DNA of 21,534 nucleotides from contig DAYA01000079.1 of NCBI GenBank assembly GCA_002506705.1, forward strand, positions 1-21,534, written 5' to 3'. The position numbers were made by a program, and so were the translations under genes. The notes beneath the pieces are model-generated. The model was given only the letters and a program-made list of their open reading frames with translations. It made no database searches and had not been told where the DNA came from. Positions 1 through 7,626 of the stretch are shown in pieces (the stretch's first letter is position 1; each line of letters starts with the position of its first letter). This stretch comes from Euryarchaeota archaeon UBA550 (GTDB lineage: Archaea > Thermoplasmatota > Poseidoniia > Poseidoniales > Poseidoniaceae).

Positions 1-450
1 CTGCACACGCTTGAAGTCACAACCCAACGCATCTGCGAAGGTGTTGGTCATCAAAGTCTTAGCAAGTCCTGGGTAATCTTCGAACAGTAGGTTACCGTTC
101 GACAAGATGTTGATCAGAACATTGTCGATAACGTGGCTCTTTCCGATAATTACCTTCTGGACTTCGGCGCTAATCGCTTGTGCAATCGCTCCTACTGCCT
201 GAAGACGTTCACGGACCTCTGGGCTACTTTGGTGTCTGGGCTGTGCCTGTACTGGCGCTGCTGGTGCAGGTGCTGCAGGGGCTGGGGCCGGTGCTGCTGG
301 GGCTGGTGCCGGAGCAGGTGCAGGCGCTGGTGGCGCTGCTGGGGCCGGAGCCGGTGCTGGCATAGCAGGCGCTGGTGGCGCTGCTGGGGCTGCTGGTGCA
401 GGTGGTGCCGGCGCAGGGGGGGCTGCGGGTGGTGGGGGTGCTGGCTGCAT
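1..450 (-). CDS. moxR: MoxR-family AAA+ ATPase, 3' part missing (left edge)
   Basis: Only the first 150 codons lie in the window; the frame stays open to base 1. Residues 3-66 are almost entirely Pro and Ala, then a normal MoxR N-terminus begins near residue 75. Residues around 107-118 read VIIGKSHVIDNV, and the Walker A region is FEDYPGLAKT with the lysine at about residue 131; the EDxPGxAKT form is usual in MoxR. The end (CDFKRVQ) matches the segment leading into the MoxR QFTPDLLP motif, which lies outside. MoxR ATPases act as chaperones that help mature or activate partner complexes, often with DUF58, von Willebrand and DUF4350 membrane proteins. The ATG at 450 is supported by a strong AGGAGGT site at 459-465 that overlaps the stop of the upstream DUF4350 gene, so the two are co-transcribed. 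The Pro/Ala leader is the odd feature. Family call is secure, target unknown. Confidence 0.9.
   Translation of the reverse strand, partial: MQPAPPPPAAPPAPAPPAPAAPAAPPAPAMPAPAPAPAAPPAPAPAPAPAPAAPAPAPAAPAPAAPVQAQPRHQSSPEVRERLQAVGAIAQAISAEVQKVIIGKSHVIDNVLINILSNGNLLFEDYPGLAKTLMTNTFADALGCDFKRVQ
253..444 (-). repeat. Low-complexity Pro/Ala-coding tract in moxR
   Basis: About 64 codons encode nearly only proline and alanine, with one methionine, built from irregular repeats of GCA/CCA/GCG/CCG-type codons. The plus strand here is rich in gctggtg and gctgctgg units. The tract probably forms a stiff, extended linker ahead of the AAA+ domain. It is GC-rich relative to the surroundings and could vary in length by slippage. 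Confidence 0.85.
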
Positions 451-458
451 GTCTTTTT

Positions 459-465
459 ACCTCCT
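459..465 (-). promoter_or_regulatory. Strong ribosome binding site of moxR
   Basis: On the minus strand this reads AGGAGGT, 8 bases before the ATG at 450, and lies across the gap from the upstream stop codon at 469-471. It fixes the moxR start at the beginning of the Pro/Ala tract rather than at the later in-frame ATG at 363. Confidence 0.8.
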
Positions 466-468
466 AGT

Positions 469-2046
469 TTACTTTCCCCAACGTCGAATTTGTTGCAATA
501 ATTGCCTCAGTTCTTCGTTGGAATATGATCTCTGTTGTGAGTACAACAGTTCGATTAGGCGAGGGTCCTTTACCATCGATTGGATCTCACCTGGTGTTTT
601 CCTAGCCATTTCGTCACGGGTTAGGTCGTTAAATTGGCGCACTTTAGCCATCATGGCCTCTCTTACGCGCTGTAAGTACAAATTGGGATCGACCTTGTTC
701 GGTCTTTCTCTAAATCTTGTAAGGTCGAAGACGTGTCTCCAGTTCTCTTTTTCTGGTACAACCATTATTGCAATGGATAGCAGTGCCATTAGGTTGAGTA
801 CTATTAGCCACTTTAGAAGAGTGTCACTAGTTAGCATAACTATTGCACCCATTGCCTCTGTGAATGGTGAGGATATTGCGGAGGTAACGTGACGAGATTC
901 GTCGAACACGATGTAGAAATTGTCATTCTTACTTGTGATAACAGTAGAAATCTCGTCGTTGTCGTGCTCCATCATATCTCTAATTAGAGTCACAAAGTAG
1001 TCTTCGTTACCATTCCAATCACTTCCGGTTCCCTCGGTTGATGAAAGTAGAGAATCCCAGCAAGGCCTCTCTCCATAGTAAACGGAGTCACACTGTTGCT
1101 TGCCAGTGACCTCTGCATCTGCAATATCCCAAAGATGGTTAGCTAATACAGAGTGGTCTGAAACGAATACAATGCTGCCTGTAACTTTCACGTTTCCTTC
1201 TTTGACTCCCTTTACCTGGTCGATTGCTTCGATTCCTGGGTAGTCCATCCTGATGATCAACCCGGTATTGTTACCACCTAGGATTGGGTTATCTGGGTCG
1301 TTTGCATCCATGTTTTCTCTAGCGATGAATGCGGATCCTGATGCGTGGGCCAATACCTTCACGTTTCTTGAGTCGTCTTCATTGTCGAGCACTTGAATCG
1401 CTGTTGGACGGTGGAACAGAACCGGTAAAGCACAATCACTGTATCTGTCGCGGTCTTGAAGTGCTTCAGGGCTGCAGTATGGTCTGCGCTCAAATTGGTC
1501 ATCCCAAACTTTGTTGACACCTGCAACAGCCCATAGTTTCCTGGAGTCTTGAGGCTCAACTTCGCCAGTCTGGCTAGCAACTTCGTAGAATCTGTTTGGA
1601 TCTACTACTGGAGCATCGAAGAATTTCACATCGAACTTGTCTGCAACGGTTTGAGCGTTTGTTGAGTTAGCAGCGATGATAACCTTGCCACCTCTTTCTG
1701 TGACGAATTCGTAAAGAGCATCCGCTTCTGCATTATCGAATGGCTTTTCTGGAGCAGCGATAACTAGCATAGTTCGGTGAGGTTCTCTCCAATCGTTTAC
1801 AAGCATAGGAGTGGACATTGTATTTGCAACGACATAGTCCATGCCATCTTCTCCAAGGGAGCCTCTCATACTCGAAACTTGCTGATACTGTACGTTTTGG
1901 TCCTCATCCGTAACGTATGCTGAGTAGACTGTGGTTTTGTCAGATGATGTGATTACGATTACAGTTGTTGAAAGTAACATAGCAACAATGAATCCAACCA
2001 AAAGCCAAGTTTCTAACTTGATTCCGGTTGAACTCTCCTCTGTCAT
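469..2046 (-). CDS. DUF4350-type membrane protein upstream of MoxR
   Basis: A 525-residue protein with one membrane span near the N-terminus (residues about 13-33), a large extracytoplasmic region, a second span at about 409-430 and a basic cytoplasmic tail of about 95 residues rich in helix. Residues near 90-130 (MLVIAAPEKPF, then ERGGKVIIAANS) look like the glutamine-amidotransferase-like fold typical of DUF4350. Such proteins are commonly encoded beside MoxR ATPases and DUF58 proteins and are thought to form a membrane complex served by MoxR; their biochemical role is not established. A start at 2073 is also open, but its first nine codons contain the AGGGGT site (2054-2059) that sits correctly for the ATG at 2046, so 2046 was chosen. 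Two cysteine pairs lie in the external region. Assignment to DUF4350 is from pattern and neighbourhood. Confidence 0.75.
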   Translation of the reverse strand: MTEESSTGIKLETWLLVGFIVAMLLSTTVIVITSSDKTTVYSAYVTDEDQNVQYQQVSSMRGSLGEDGMDYVVANTMSTPMLVNDWREPHRTMLVIAAPEKPFDNAEADALYEFVTERGGKVIIAANSTNAQTVADKFDVKFFDAPVVDPNRFYEVASQTGEVEPQDSRKLWAVAGVNKVWDDQFERRPYCSPEALQDRDRYSDCALPVLFHRPTAIQVLDNEDDSRNVKVLAHASGSAFIARENMDANDPDNPILGGNNTGLIIRMDYPGIEAIDQVKGVKEGNVKVTGSIVFVSDHSVLANHLWDIADAEVTGKQQCDSVYYGERPCWDSLLSSTEGTGSDWNGNEDYFVTLIRDMMEHDNDEISTVITSKNDNFYIVFDESRHVTSAISSPFTEAMGAIVMLTSDTLLKWLIVLNLMALLSIAIMVVPEKENWRHVFDLTRFRERPNKVDPNLYLQRVREAMMAKVRQFNDLTRDEMARKTPGEIQSMVKDPRLIELLYSQQRSYSNEELRQLLQQIRRWGK

Positions 2047-2106
2047 TTTTGTTACCCCTAAAAAAAAGCCCACAGGTTAACGTAGCAAGTTTCCCAACTC
2101 CAACCC

Positions 2107-2120
2107 ACTCATATAGATTA
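2107..2120 (-). promoter_or_regulatory. Probable TATA box for the DUF4350-moxR operon
   Basis: The minus strand reads AATCTATATGAG here, in the 150-base gap between the secreted-protein stop and the DUF4350 start. With usual archaeal spacing of about 27 bases, transcription would start near 2086, giving a 40-base leader that includes the AGGGGT ribosome site. Confidence 0.45.
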
Positions 2121-2196
2121 TCGTCGATTGAGCGATACAATGGCTTCAGTATCATCTGAGGATAATGAATATCAATGCCGGATTACAGTCGCAAAT

Positions 2197-3177
2197 CTAT
2201 GAATTGCGACGGATAACTGCTGAAAAGAGCAGCGTTAGTATACACAAGAAGGAAGAAAATGCTGGTAAAGATGAGCTTTCGACCTCTAAATCTGTAGTAC
2301 CAGTGTTTGTAGTATCATCGGTGTTATCATCTTGTTCTTCTTCAATAGTTTCTACTGATTCTACATCGATTGTTAACGTTGCATAACTAGAGAAACTATC
2401 CGATTCGGGGTAGATCGTGAACTCAAGGATACATTCCTTTGTTGGATGACTTGTTGTGGTGCTGAACTCAAGTTCTCCCAGCAGTTTACTGTCGTCTGAA
2501 TTAACTGACGGATTGATTACAATAGGAAGTGCAGACGCAGGCTCAAATGAATAGTCTAGCTGAGGGCATCTTGATACTGCAATGCTTGTTTTTGTAACGG
2601 CATCGTCAGTATTTCCGAAATTAAAAACGTGAAGATTGATTGTCTTTGTAGTGCCTGATTTCATTGGAACTTCAGCGTTAGAAGATGTTAGACCACCGCC
2701 TTCATACTTGACAACAAGGTCGTATATTTTTGAGAACTTTAGATTCATTTCAATCTCCCTTGATGAATCTGCTGCTTGACCTGCGATCAATTCAATTAAT
2801 TTCATTGTGACAGTCTCACTGAATGTATCTGCGTTGTACAGAATGCCGTCTGAATCCATTCCAGAACCTGAAATCTTCAATTCAAATGTCTTGTTCGAAT
2901 TTCCTTCCACGGAGACCTGTCCCGGATCATCAACGCTAAATTCAACATCCTCAAATTCTACTTCGAATCCAACCTCGATTGGAGTTAACCGATTATTGTT
3001 AATCCAAAATTCGAGAATTAATTCGAAGGAATATGTTTCTTCGCTTAGTTGCATGATTGCAACTTCGTCCTCTGTATTCCAGTCTGCAGTCCATTGAATT
3101 TCAGGATTAGGCAACTGGGCACTTGTCGAAACAGGAATCAATGAAATCAAGAAGATTGCAATGATTGTTCGTTTCAT
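2197..3177 (-). CDS. Secreted surface protein with C-terminal sorting/anchor signal
   Basis: A 326-residue protein with a clear signal peptide (MKRTIIAIFLISLIPVSTSA, cleavage likely before QLP) and no other internal membrane span. The body is beta-rich and acidic; residues about 170-270 contain FNFGNTDDAVTK, resembling NEW3/CARDB-like immunoglobulin-fold domains of archaeal surface proteins. A Thr/Asp/Glu-rich stalk follows (about 275-303), then the tail SLPAFSSFLCILTLLFSAVI with RRNS at the end. That layout (short Pro-x-Phe motif, hydrophobic span, arginines) resembles archaeosortase-type signals such as PGF-CTERM. The ATG at 3183 overlaps the upstream FAD-subunit stop as ATGA, but GAGGA is spaced properly only for the ATG at 3177, so that start was chosen. 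Translational coupling to a cytoplasmic enzyme operon is odd. Function unknown. Confidence 0.75.
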   Translation of the reverse strand: MKRTIIAIFLISLIPVSTSAQLPNPEIQWTADWNTEDEVAIMQLSEETYSFELILEFWINNNRLTPIEVGFEVEFEDVEFSVDDPGQVSVEGNSNKTFELKISGSGMDSDGILYNADTFSETVTMKLIELIAGQAADSSREIEMNLKFSKIYDLVVKYEGGGLTSSNAEVPMKSGTTKTINLHVFNFGNTDDAVTKTSIAVSRCPQLDYSFEPASALPIVINPSVNSDDSKLLGELEFSTTTSHPTKECILEFTIYPESDSFSSYATLTIDVESVETIEEEQDDNTDDTTNTGTTDLEVESSSLPAFSSFLCILTLLFSAVIRRNS

Positions 3178-3179
3178 TT

Positions 3180-4124
3180 TCATTCCTCACATGCACGTTT
3201 GATTAGAACTTTGATCATATTTCTTCGATACCTTGGAGGCAGAGAAGTATTGTTCACAGGTTTTGTGTTATTGTAAACTGCATCACAAATCGACTTGATG
3301 TCTCCCCCGGATTCAGCGACTTCTTCGTCATGTCTTCTTGGTATACTTTCTAAAGCTGTAGTTGCAACTCTGAGGGTTGACTTATCTCCTTTCTTCCATG
3401 CTGCGGCAGCTCCCGCTTCTGGGAAATCCCACGACTCTCTGAGTCTTAGTTTTCGATATGCTCCAACCCATTCAGATACATCCGATGGCAGTGTAACCTT
3501 GAGCATGAATTCTCCGGGCTGTAGGACATTTCGGGTCATGCCATCCAGTTGATAAAACTCGGTAAGAGGCATATCTCTTGCTCCATTTGGACCGATTAGA
3601 TGCACGGTTGCATCCAAAACCATGAGATTTGGAGCGATGTCTCCTTGATATGTTGCAACACATAGTGTGTTTTGATTTGGAATGACTCTACAATCAGCAC
3701 CAGTGCCACAATCAGCCTTGTGACACCAATCAATGCTGCTTCTCCACTCTTCAGCTTGGTTATACCAGAAACATCGTGTATCTAGGCACAAGTTACCACC
3801 AAGTGTGGCATTTCTTCGAATAAGTGATGATGCAACCTTACTCGCAGCTTCGGCAATTAGTGGGTGAACCTCACTGCTAACTGAAATGTCATGTAATCTA
3901 GCCATACATCCAATTTCAGTCATTGAAATTGTGGAGACGCCCTCTAGACCAGCAAGAGAAATTACGTGTGGTTTAGTGTTGATGTGCCACTTGTAGTTGG
4001 GAATGATATCAGTCCCGCCTGCAATCCAGTCGAATTCTTGACCTGATTCTAACAATTGTGAGGCAATCTCACACGCTTCCTCCACGCTGGTTGGTTTGTG
4101 GAGTTCAAATGGTGGCATTAGCAT
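3180..4124 (-). CDS. hcrB: FAD subunit of molybdenum hydroxylase, 4-hydroxybenzoyl-CoA reductase beta type with [4Fe-4S] loop
   Basis: A 314-residue CoxM/FAD-binding-5 family protein. The FAD pocket motif AGGTDIIP is at residues 35-42 and RRNATLGGNLCLDTRC at 103-118. Ordinary members lack the next segment: Cys118, Cys134, Cys139, Cys145 and Cys155 lie in an inserted loop followed by GDIAPNLMVLDA. In the beta subunit of 4-hydroxybenzoyl-CoA reductase (Thauera HcrB) an equivalent loop with four cysteines binds a [4Fe-4S] cluster near FAD, and the spacing 118-134-145-155 fits closely. Cys139 and Cys113 are extra. The start at 4124 shares one base with the large-subunit stop (TGATG) and has a full GGAGGTGA site six bases ahead. 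The third gene of an S-L-M operon. Architecture is clear; the substrate is inferred and might be another aromatic or heterocyclic compound. Confidence 0.85.
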   Translation of the reverse strand: MLMPPFELHKPTSVEEACEIASQLLESGQEFDWIAGGTDIIPNYKWHINTKPHVISLAGLEGVSTISMTEIGCMARLHDISVSSEVHPLIAEAASKVASSLIRRNATLGGNLCLDTRCFWYNQAEEWRSSIDWCHKADCGTGADCRVIPNQNTLCVATYQGDIAPNLMVLDATVHLIGPNGARDMPLTEFYQLDGMTRNVLQPGEFMLKVTLPSDVSEWVGAYRKLRLRESWDFPEAGAAAAWKKGDKSTLRVATTALESIPRRHDEEVAESGGDIKSICDAVYNNTKPVNNTSLPPRYRRNMIKVLIKRACEE

Positions 4125-6928
4125 CAGCGTTCACCTCCCATGTGCCTCTGTTCTTGTTTGAGCCATGCTTTGCCGGCCAATCCTAGTTCTGCAAGTTGTT
4201 CAGGTTCTGGCTTATCAGCAGATTTCCAGCCTTCGACTTGGTCTTCTAGTGGAAGATTTGGATCAAATCCAAACAGGACACCGTTGACGTAGGCATCAGT
4301 ATCCTCACTACGTTGCCTTCTCTTATCTCGGATTTCATGCTCAGATGCACGTTGCTCCAACTTCTTTTGCAATTCTGAGAAATCCAATCTTGGAACAGGT
4401 AAGTCTGCTGGGTCGTCGATACCTTCGACCTTCATCTTCTTGGCAATAGCAGCCCAAACTTTGTCAGGCGTCAATGGAAGGTCGTTGATTCTGATACCAA
4501 TTGCATCGTATACAGCATTTACAACCGCCGGCAAGATAGGCAGTAGAGGACCTTCACCCGCTTCCTTTGCACCGAACGGACCCTCTGGGTCACACGATTC
4601 AATGATGATTGGAGTTACATTAGGCATTTCGTGAACGCTTGGAATCTTGTAGTCTAGCAGGTTTGGATTCTGTAGGTGGCCTGTCCTTCCATATACCATC
4701 TGTTCAGTCAGTACTTGGCCTAGACCCATGTGACATGAACCGATTATCTGTCCTTCAACAGCGAGTGGATTCAGAGCCTTCCCACAATCGTGAGCAGCCC
4801 ATACATCTGTACACTTGATCAGTCCAGTCTCTACATCGACCTCGACCTCTGCGACATATGCTGAGAATGAGTATGCAGGTGCGAGCCCCGCTGCTGCACC
4901 TTTGTGAACTCCTCCCATAGGAGGTGAGCGGTAAGCGCCTGACGAGATGAGGGCACCCCTGTCTTCCTGTGCTTTGTGAAGTGCTTCAAGGTATGACATT
5001 CCGATAGCAGGGTCATGCTTGTAGTAGATTCTTCTGTCGTTCAAAACAAGTGTATCCGGATGGTAACCAAGAGTGTCCCAGGCAGCATTCAGCAACTTCT
5101 CTTTGATTTCCAATGCTGCTCTGATTGCAGCATTAGCATTCATGAAAGTCACTCTTGAAGAGTATGAACCCAAGTCAACTGGACTGGTGTCGCTCTCGTG
5201 ACTTCTAACGTGAATCATTTCAATCGGTAAAGCCAATACTTCTGCAACAACTTGAGCGACTGCGGTTGTTGAACCTTGACCAATATCTGCTGCTCCTGTG
5301 TGAACGGTAACCCCACCATCCATGTCGATTTGGATGTGGACAGTTGCGTGTGGGAATTTGTTAGGGTCCCAGTGAATTGGTAGCCCCGAACCTGATATGA
5401 AGAATCCACATCCGATTCCTATTCCCTTTCCTAGAGGCATCTTCCTGAACTTGTTATCCCAGTCACTTCCTTTCCTTACCTCTTGAAGCGCTTGTCGCAT
5501 TCCATTTGAGGTGATTCTGAATCCTGAAATTGTCCTGGAATGAGGAGGGAGTAAATTTGCAAGACGCAAGTCGATTGGGTCAACCTGCAATTGCTCAGAC
5601 ATATCGTCGAGTCCAACCTCAACAGCAGTTCTTGTGTTTACTGCACCGTGACCACGCATAGCGCCGCTAGCTGGCTTATTTGTCCAAACTCTAGCACCAG
5701 TGTAATGGAAAGAACCCAATTCGTATGGCGCCGTTGCAAGCACTCCGTTGTAGTATGAGGTGACGTGTCCGAATGATGCGAATCCACCTCCGTCGATTAG
5801 TGCATCAATATCGAATCCTGAGATTCTTGCTTCTTCATCAGCATACATCTGCACTTCGATATGACTTGGGTGACGGCCACGATTTACCCAGAATACTTCT
5901 TCCCTGTCGAAGGTTATTCTAACTGGCCTGCCTGCTTTTCTTGCTAGAATTGCCGCACACATCTCGTGTGGGAATGGATCGGATTTTCCTCCAAATCCAC
6001 CGCCAACAAACGTTCGAATAACATTCACTTGATGCATTGGAACATCGAGAACTGTCGCAAGCGCCCTGTGTGCATAGTGTGGAACTTGTTGTGGCGTGTA
6101 AAGTTGCAGTCTTCCGTTAGAATCCCAGTGAGCAACAACTGCGTGTGGTTCTGTAAACCCGTGATTGACACCCATGTATTTCCACTTTCCGTGGTACATT
6201 GCATTGGGGTTCTCCACCATAGAACGGTCTCCAAACTCCTGGAATACCCTCTTTTGTACATTGGTTGAACCCACGTGATATTTTCCTCTCCAATGAATTG
6301 GCTCGTCTACATCCTCGAGACCTTTCTTCATATCGTGAATTGAATCTAGAACTTCATATTCAACTTCGATCAAAGCGACCGCTTCCCTCGCAGTTGCTTC
6401 GTCAACAGCAGCGACACAAGCTACTAGGTCGCCAACGTGTCTAACCTTCTCGACAGCCATTGCGTGTTCGTCTTTTGTAACTGGAAGAACTCCAAACTTA
6501 TTCGGTGCATCATCGCCGGTAGCTACTGCTATTACGCCCGGAAGCGCTTCGGCTTTACTCGTGTCAATGCTTACAACTTTGGCATAATGATGAGGTGACC
6601 TTACGATTCTGCCAATTATCTCATTTGGCAGTCTAACGTCGTCGCCGTACCATGCTTGGCCAGTGACCTTTGCATTGGCATCGACAAGAGGAATTGATTT
6701 TCCGACTATCGTTCCTGTTCTTGCTCTATCGTGGATGTGAGCGCCCGCAGGTTGCTTCTCTTTTCCTCCAACCATTTCTGGAATGAAATCGAGGTCTCTA
6801 GGTTTCATTACAGGCCTTGAGCCTCCAGAACCAGGAGGTGCGAAACTCTGCTTTCCTGCAACCCTTTTTCCATCCTTTCGGATTTCTCCAGAACCGCTTC
6901 CGGGCTGTTGCTTGTATCCACCTGACAT
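4124..6928 (-). CDS. hcrA: Molybdopterin (large) subunit of xanthine dehydrogenase-family enzyme, 4-hydroxybenzoyl-CoA reductase alpha type
   Basis: A 934-residue large subunit. From the ATG at 6928, the aldehyde-oxidase a/b hammerhead domain begins near residue 75. Cofactor motifs follow: VGGGFGGKSDPF (308-319), GAMRGHGAVNTR (422-433), GAADIGQGS (545-553), GSYSSRVTF (587-595) and GPFGAKEAGEGP (783-794), in which Glu792 is the expected catalytic base. The GAMRGHG and GSYSSRVTF forms resemble HcrA-type enzymes, and the CO-dehydrogenase loop AYRCSFR is absent. Unlike typical HcrA (about 770 residues), it has a Gly/Ser/Lys-rich N-terminal extension of about 70 residues and a charged C-terminal extension of about 95 residues. 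A GTG at 6937 is open, but GAGGTGA (6934-6940) is placed for the ATG at 6928. Cytoplasmic; works with the neighbouring 2Fe-2S and FAD subunits. Substrate uncertain. Confidence 0.88.
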   Translation of the reverse strand: MSGGYKQQPGSGSGEIRKDGKRVAGKQSFAPPGSGGSRPVMKPRDLDFIPEMVGGKEKQPAGAHIHDRARTGTIVGKSIPLVDANAKVTGQAWYGDDVRLPNEIIGRIVRSPHHYAKVVSIDTSKAEALPGVIAVATGDDAPNKFGVLPVTKDEHAMAVEKVRHVGDLVACVAAVDEATAREAVALIEVEYEVLDSIHDMKKGLEDVDEPIHWRGKYHVGSTNVQKRVFQEFGDRSMVENPNAMYHGKWKYMGVNHGFTEPHAVVAHWDSNGRLQLYTPQQVPHYAHRALATVLDVPMHQVNVIRTFVGGGFGGKSDPFPHEMCAAILARKAGRPVRITFDREEVFWVNRGRHPSHIEVQMYADEEARISGFDIDALIDGGGFASFGHVTSYYNGVLATAPYELGSFHYTGARVWTNKPASGAMRGHGAVNTRTAVEVGLDDMSEQLQVDPIDLRLANLLPPHSRTISGFRITSNGMRQALQEVRKGSDWDNKFRKMPLGKGIGIGCGFFISGSGLPIHWDPNKFPHATVHIQIDMDGGVTVHTGAADIGQGSTTAVAQVVAEVLALPIEMIHVRSHESDTSPVDLGSYSSRVTFMNANAAIRAALEIKEKLLNAAWDTLGYHPDTLVLNDRRIYYKHDPAIGMSYLEALHKAQEDRGALISSGAYRSPPMGGVHKGAAAGLAPAYSFSAYVAEVEVDVETGLIKCTDVWAAHDCGKALNPLAVEGQIIGSCHMGLGQVLTEQMVYGRTGHLQNPNLLDYKIPSVHEMPNVTPIIIESCDPEGPFGAKEAGEGPLLPILPAVVNAVYDAIGIRINDLPLTPDKVWAAIAKKMKVEGIDDPADLPVPRLDFSELQKKLEQRASEHEIRDKRRQRSEDTDAYVNGVLFGFDPNLPLEDQVEGWKSADKPEPEQLAELGLAGKAWLKQEQRHMGGER
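4131..4138 (-). promoter_or_regulatory. Full-length Shine-Dalgarno site inside the large-subunit end
   Basis: The minus strand reads GGAGGTGA, a full match to the archaeal anti-Shine-Dalgarno, six bases before the FAD-subunit ATG at 4124 and within the last codons of the large subunit. It supports translational coupling of the two subunits. Confidence 0.8.
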
Positions 6929-6933
6929 CGGTA

Positions 6934-7512
6934 TCACCTCGCATGGCCCGGAGGCATTGTCGGCTCTTCAGGGCCGCTTGGGTTAGGATCAGGGTGAGCA
7001 TCGCTTGCTGCTGGCGCAGATTCAGATTCACCACGGTGAATTGCTGCTGCTGCTTGAATCGATTCGATGATTTGTTGATATCCAGTACACCTGCACAGAT
7101 TTCCTTCAATAGCACACGCAATTTCAGAATCAGATGGATTGGGATTTACGTTGAGTAATGCTTGAGAGGCTACTAAGAAACCGGGGGTACAAAATCCACA
7201 TTGAGAGCCACCATGGTCTGCAAAACACTGCTGAATAGGTGCTAGGTGAGCACCGTCTGCAAGACCTTCAACGGTGGTTATTTTGCTACCGCTTGCATCT
7301 TGAGCCATTGTGAGGCAAGATAGTCGAGGTTGGCCGTCAATCATTACTGTGCAGCAACCACAAGTTCCCATGTCACATCCACGCTTTACACCCAAGCATC
7401 CTGATTTGTCGCGCAAAACGTCTAGAAGCACAGCGTTGGATGGTGCAAGAACTTCACTAACTTGACCATTAACTTCGGCTGTCCACACCTTGGAACGTGC
7501 TGCTGGAATCAT
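6934..7512 (-). CDS. hcrC: 2Fe-2S (small) subunit of molybdenum hydroxylase
   Basis: A 192-residue protein from the ATG at 7512. A plant-ferredoxin-like domain carries Cys46, Cys51, Cys54 and Cys66 (GCDMGTCGCC and LSCLTM); the following helical domain carries QCGFCTPG (Cys105, Cys108) and NLCRCTGY (Cys140, Cys142). These bind the two [2Fe-2S] clusters that pass electrons between the molybdenum site and the FAD subunit. Family members usually end near residue 160; here about 32 extra residues rich in Pro, Ser, Glu and Asp follow. Starts at GTG 7572 or GTG 7545 are open; 7572 lies about 27 bases from a TATA-like box and could be a leaderless start, whereas 7512 matches the family N-terminus. 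Its TGA lies within the ribosome site of the large subunit. First gene of the operon. Confidence 0.88.
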   Translation of the reverse strand: MIPAARSKVWTAEVNGQVSEVLAPSNAVLLDVLRDKSGCLGVKRGCDMGTCGCCTVMIDGQPRLSCLTMAQDASGSKITTVEGLADGAHLAPIQQCFADHGGSQCGFCTPGFLVASQALLNVNPNPSDSEIACAIEGNLCRCTGYQQIIESIQAAAAIHRGESESAPAASDAHPDPNPSGPEEPTMPPGHAR

Positions 7513-7591
7513 CGAAACGTGCTCTTTTCCAACCAAAATTGTCACCAACTGAATGACCCGAGTAAGAATCACCCTTTCAGCATTGGCACTA

Positions 7592-7606
7592 AATTATCTA
7601 AATTTC
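7592..7606 (-). promoter_or_regulatory. Probable TATA box of the molybdenum hydroxylase operon
   Basis: The minus strand reads AAATTTAGATAATTT in the 114-base gap behind the acyltransferase gene. Its centre is about 27 bases from the GTG at 7572, so transcription would begin near there, giving either a leaderless GTG message or a leader of about 60 bases to the ATG at 7512. Confidence 0.4.
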
Positions 7607-7626
7607 ATGTCGCAAAAATCGGTAAT

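Noticed and set aside
133..501. Plus-strand open frame rich in Cys, Trp and Arg over the Pro/Ala tract
   Set aside because: It is the reverse complement of the moxR Pro/Ala codons; the composition follows from that and the minus-strand frame has a strong ribosome site and a family match.
449..892. Plus-strand open frame opposite the DUF4350 gene
   Set aside because: Shadow of the DUF4350 C-terminal coding region with no recognisable protein features.
2074..2196. Possible small RNA or tRNA in the gap
   Set aside because: I see no cloverleaf, CCA end or strong hairpin; the gap is explained by a TATA-like box and leader.
4124..6928. Form I aerobic CO dehydrogenase (CoxL)
   Set aside because: The CoxL active-site loop AYRCSFR is absent; the matching place reads GAMRGHGAVNTR, and the FAD subunit has the reductase-type cysteine loop.
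6817..7158. Open frames on the plus strand across the small/large subunit junction
   Set aside because: They overlap two secure subunit genes, have no family motif and no convincing ribosome site.
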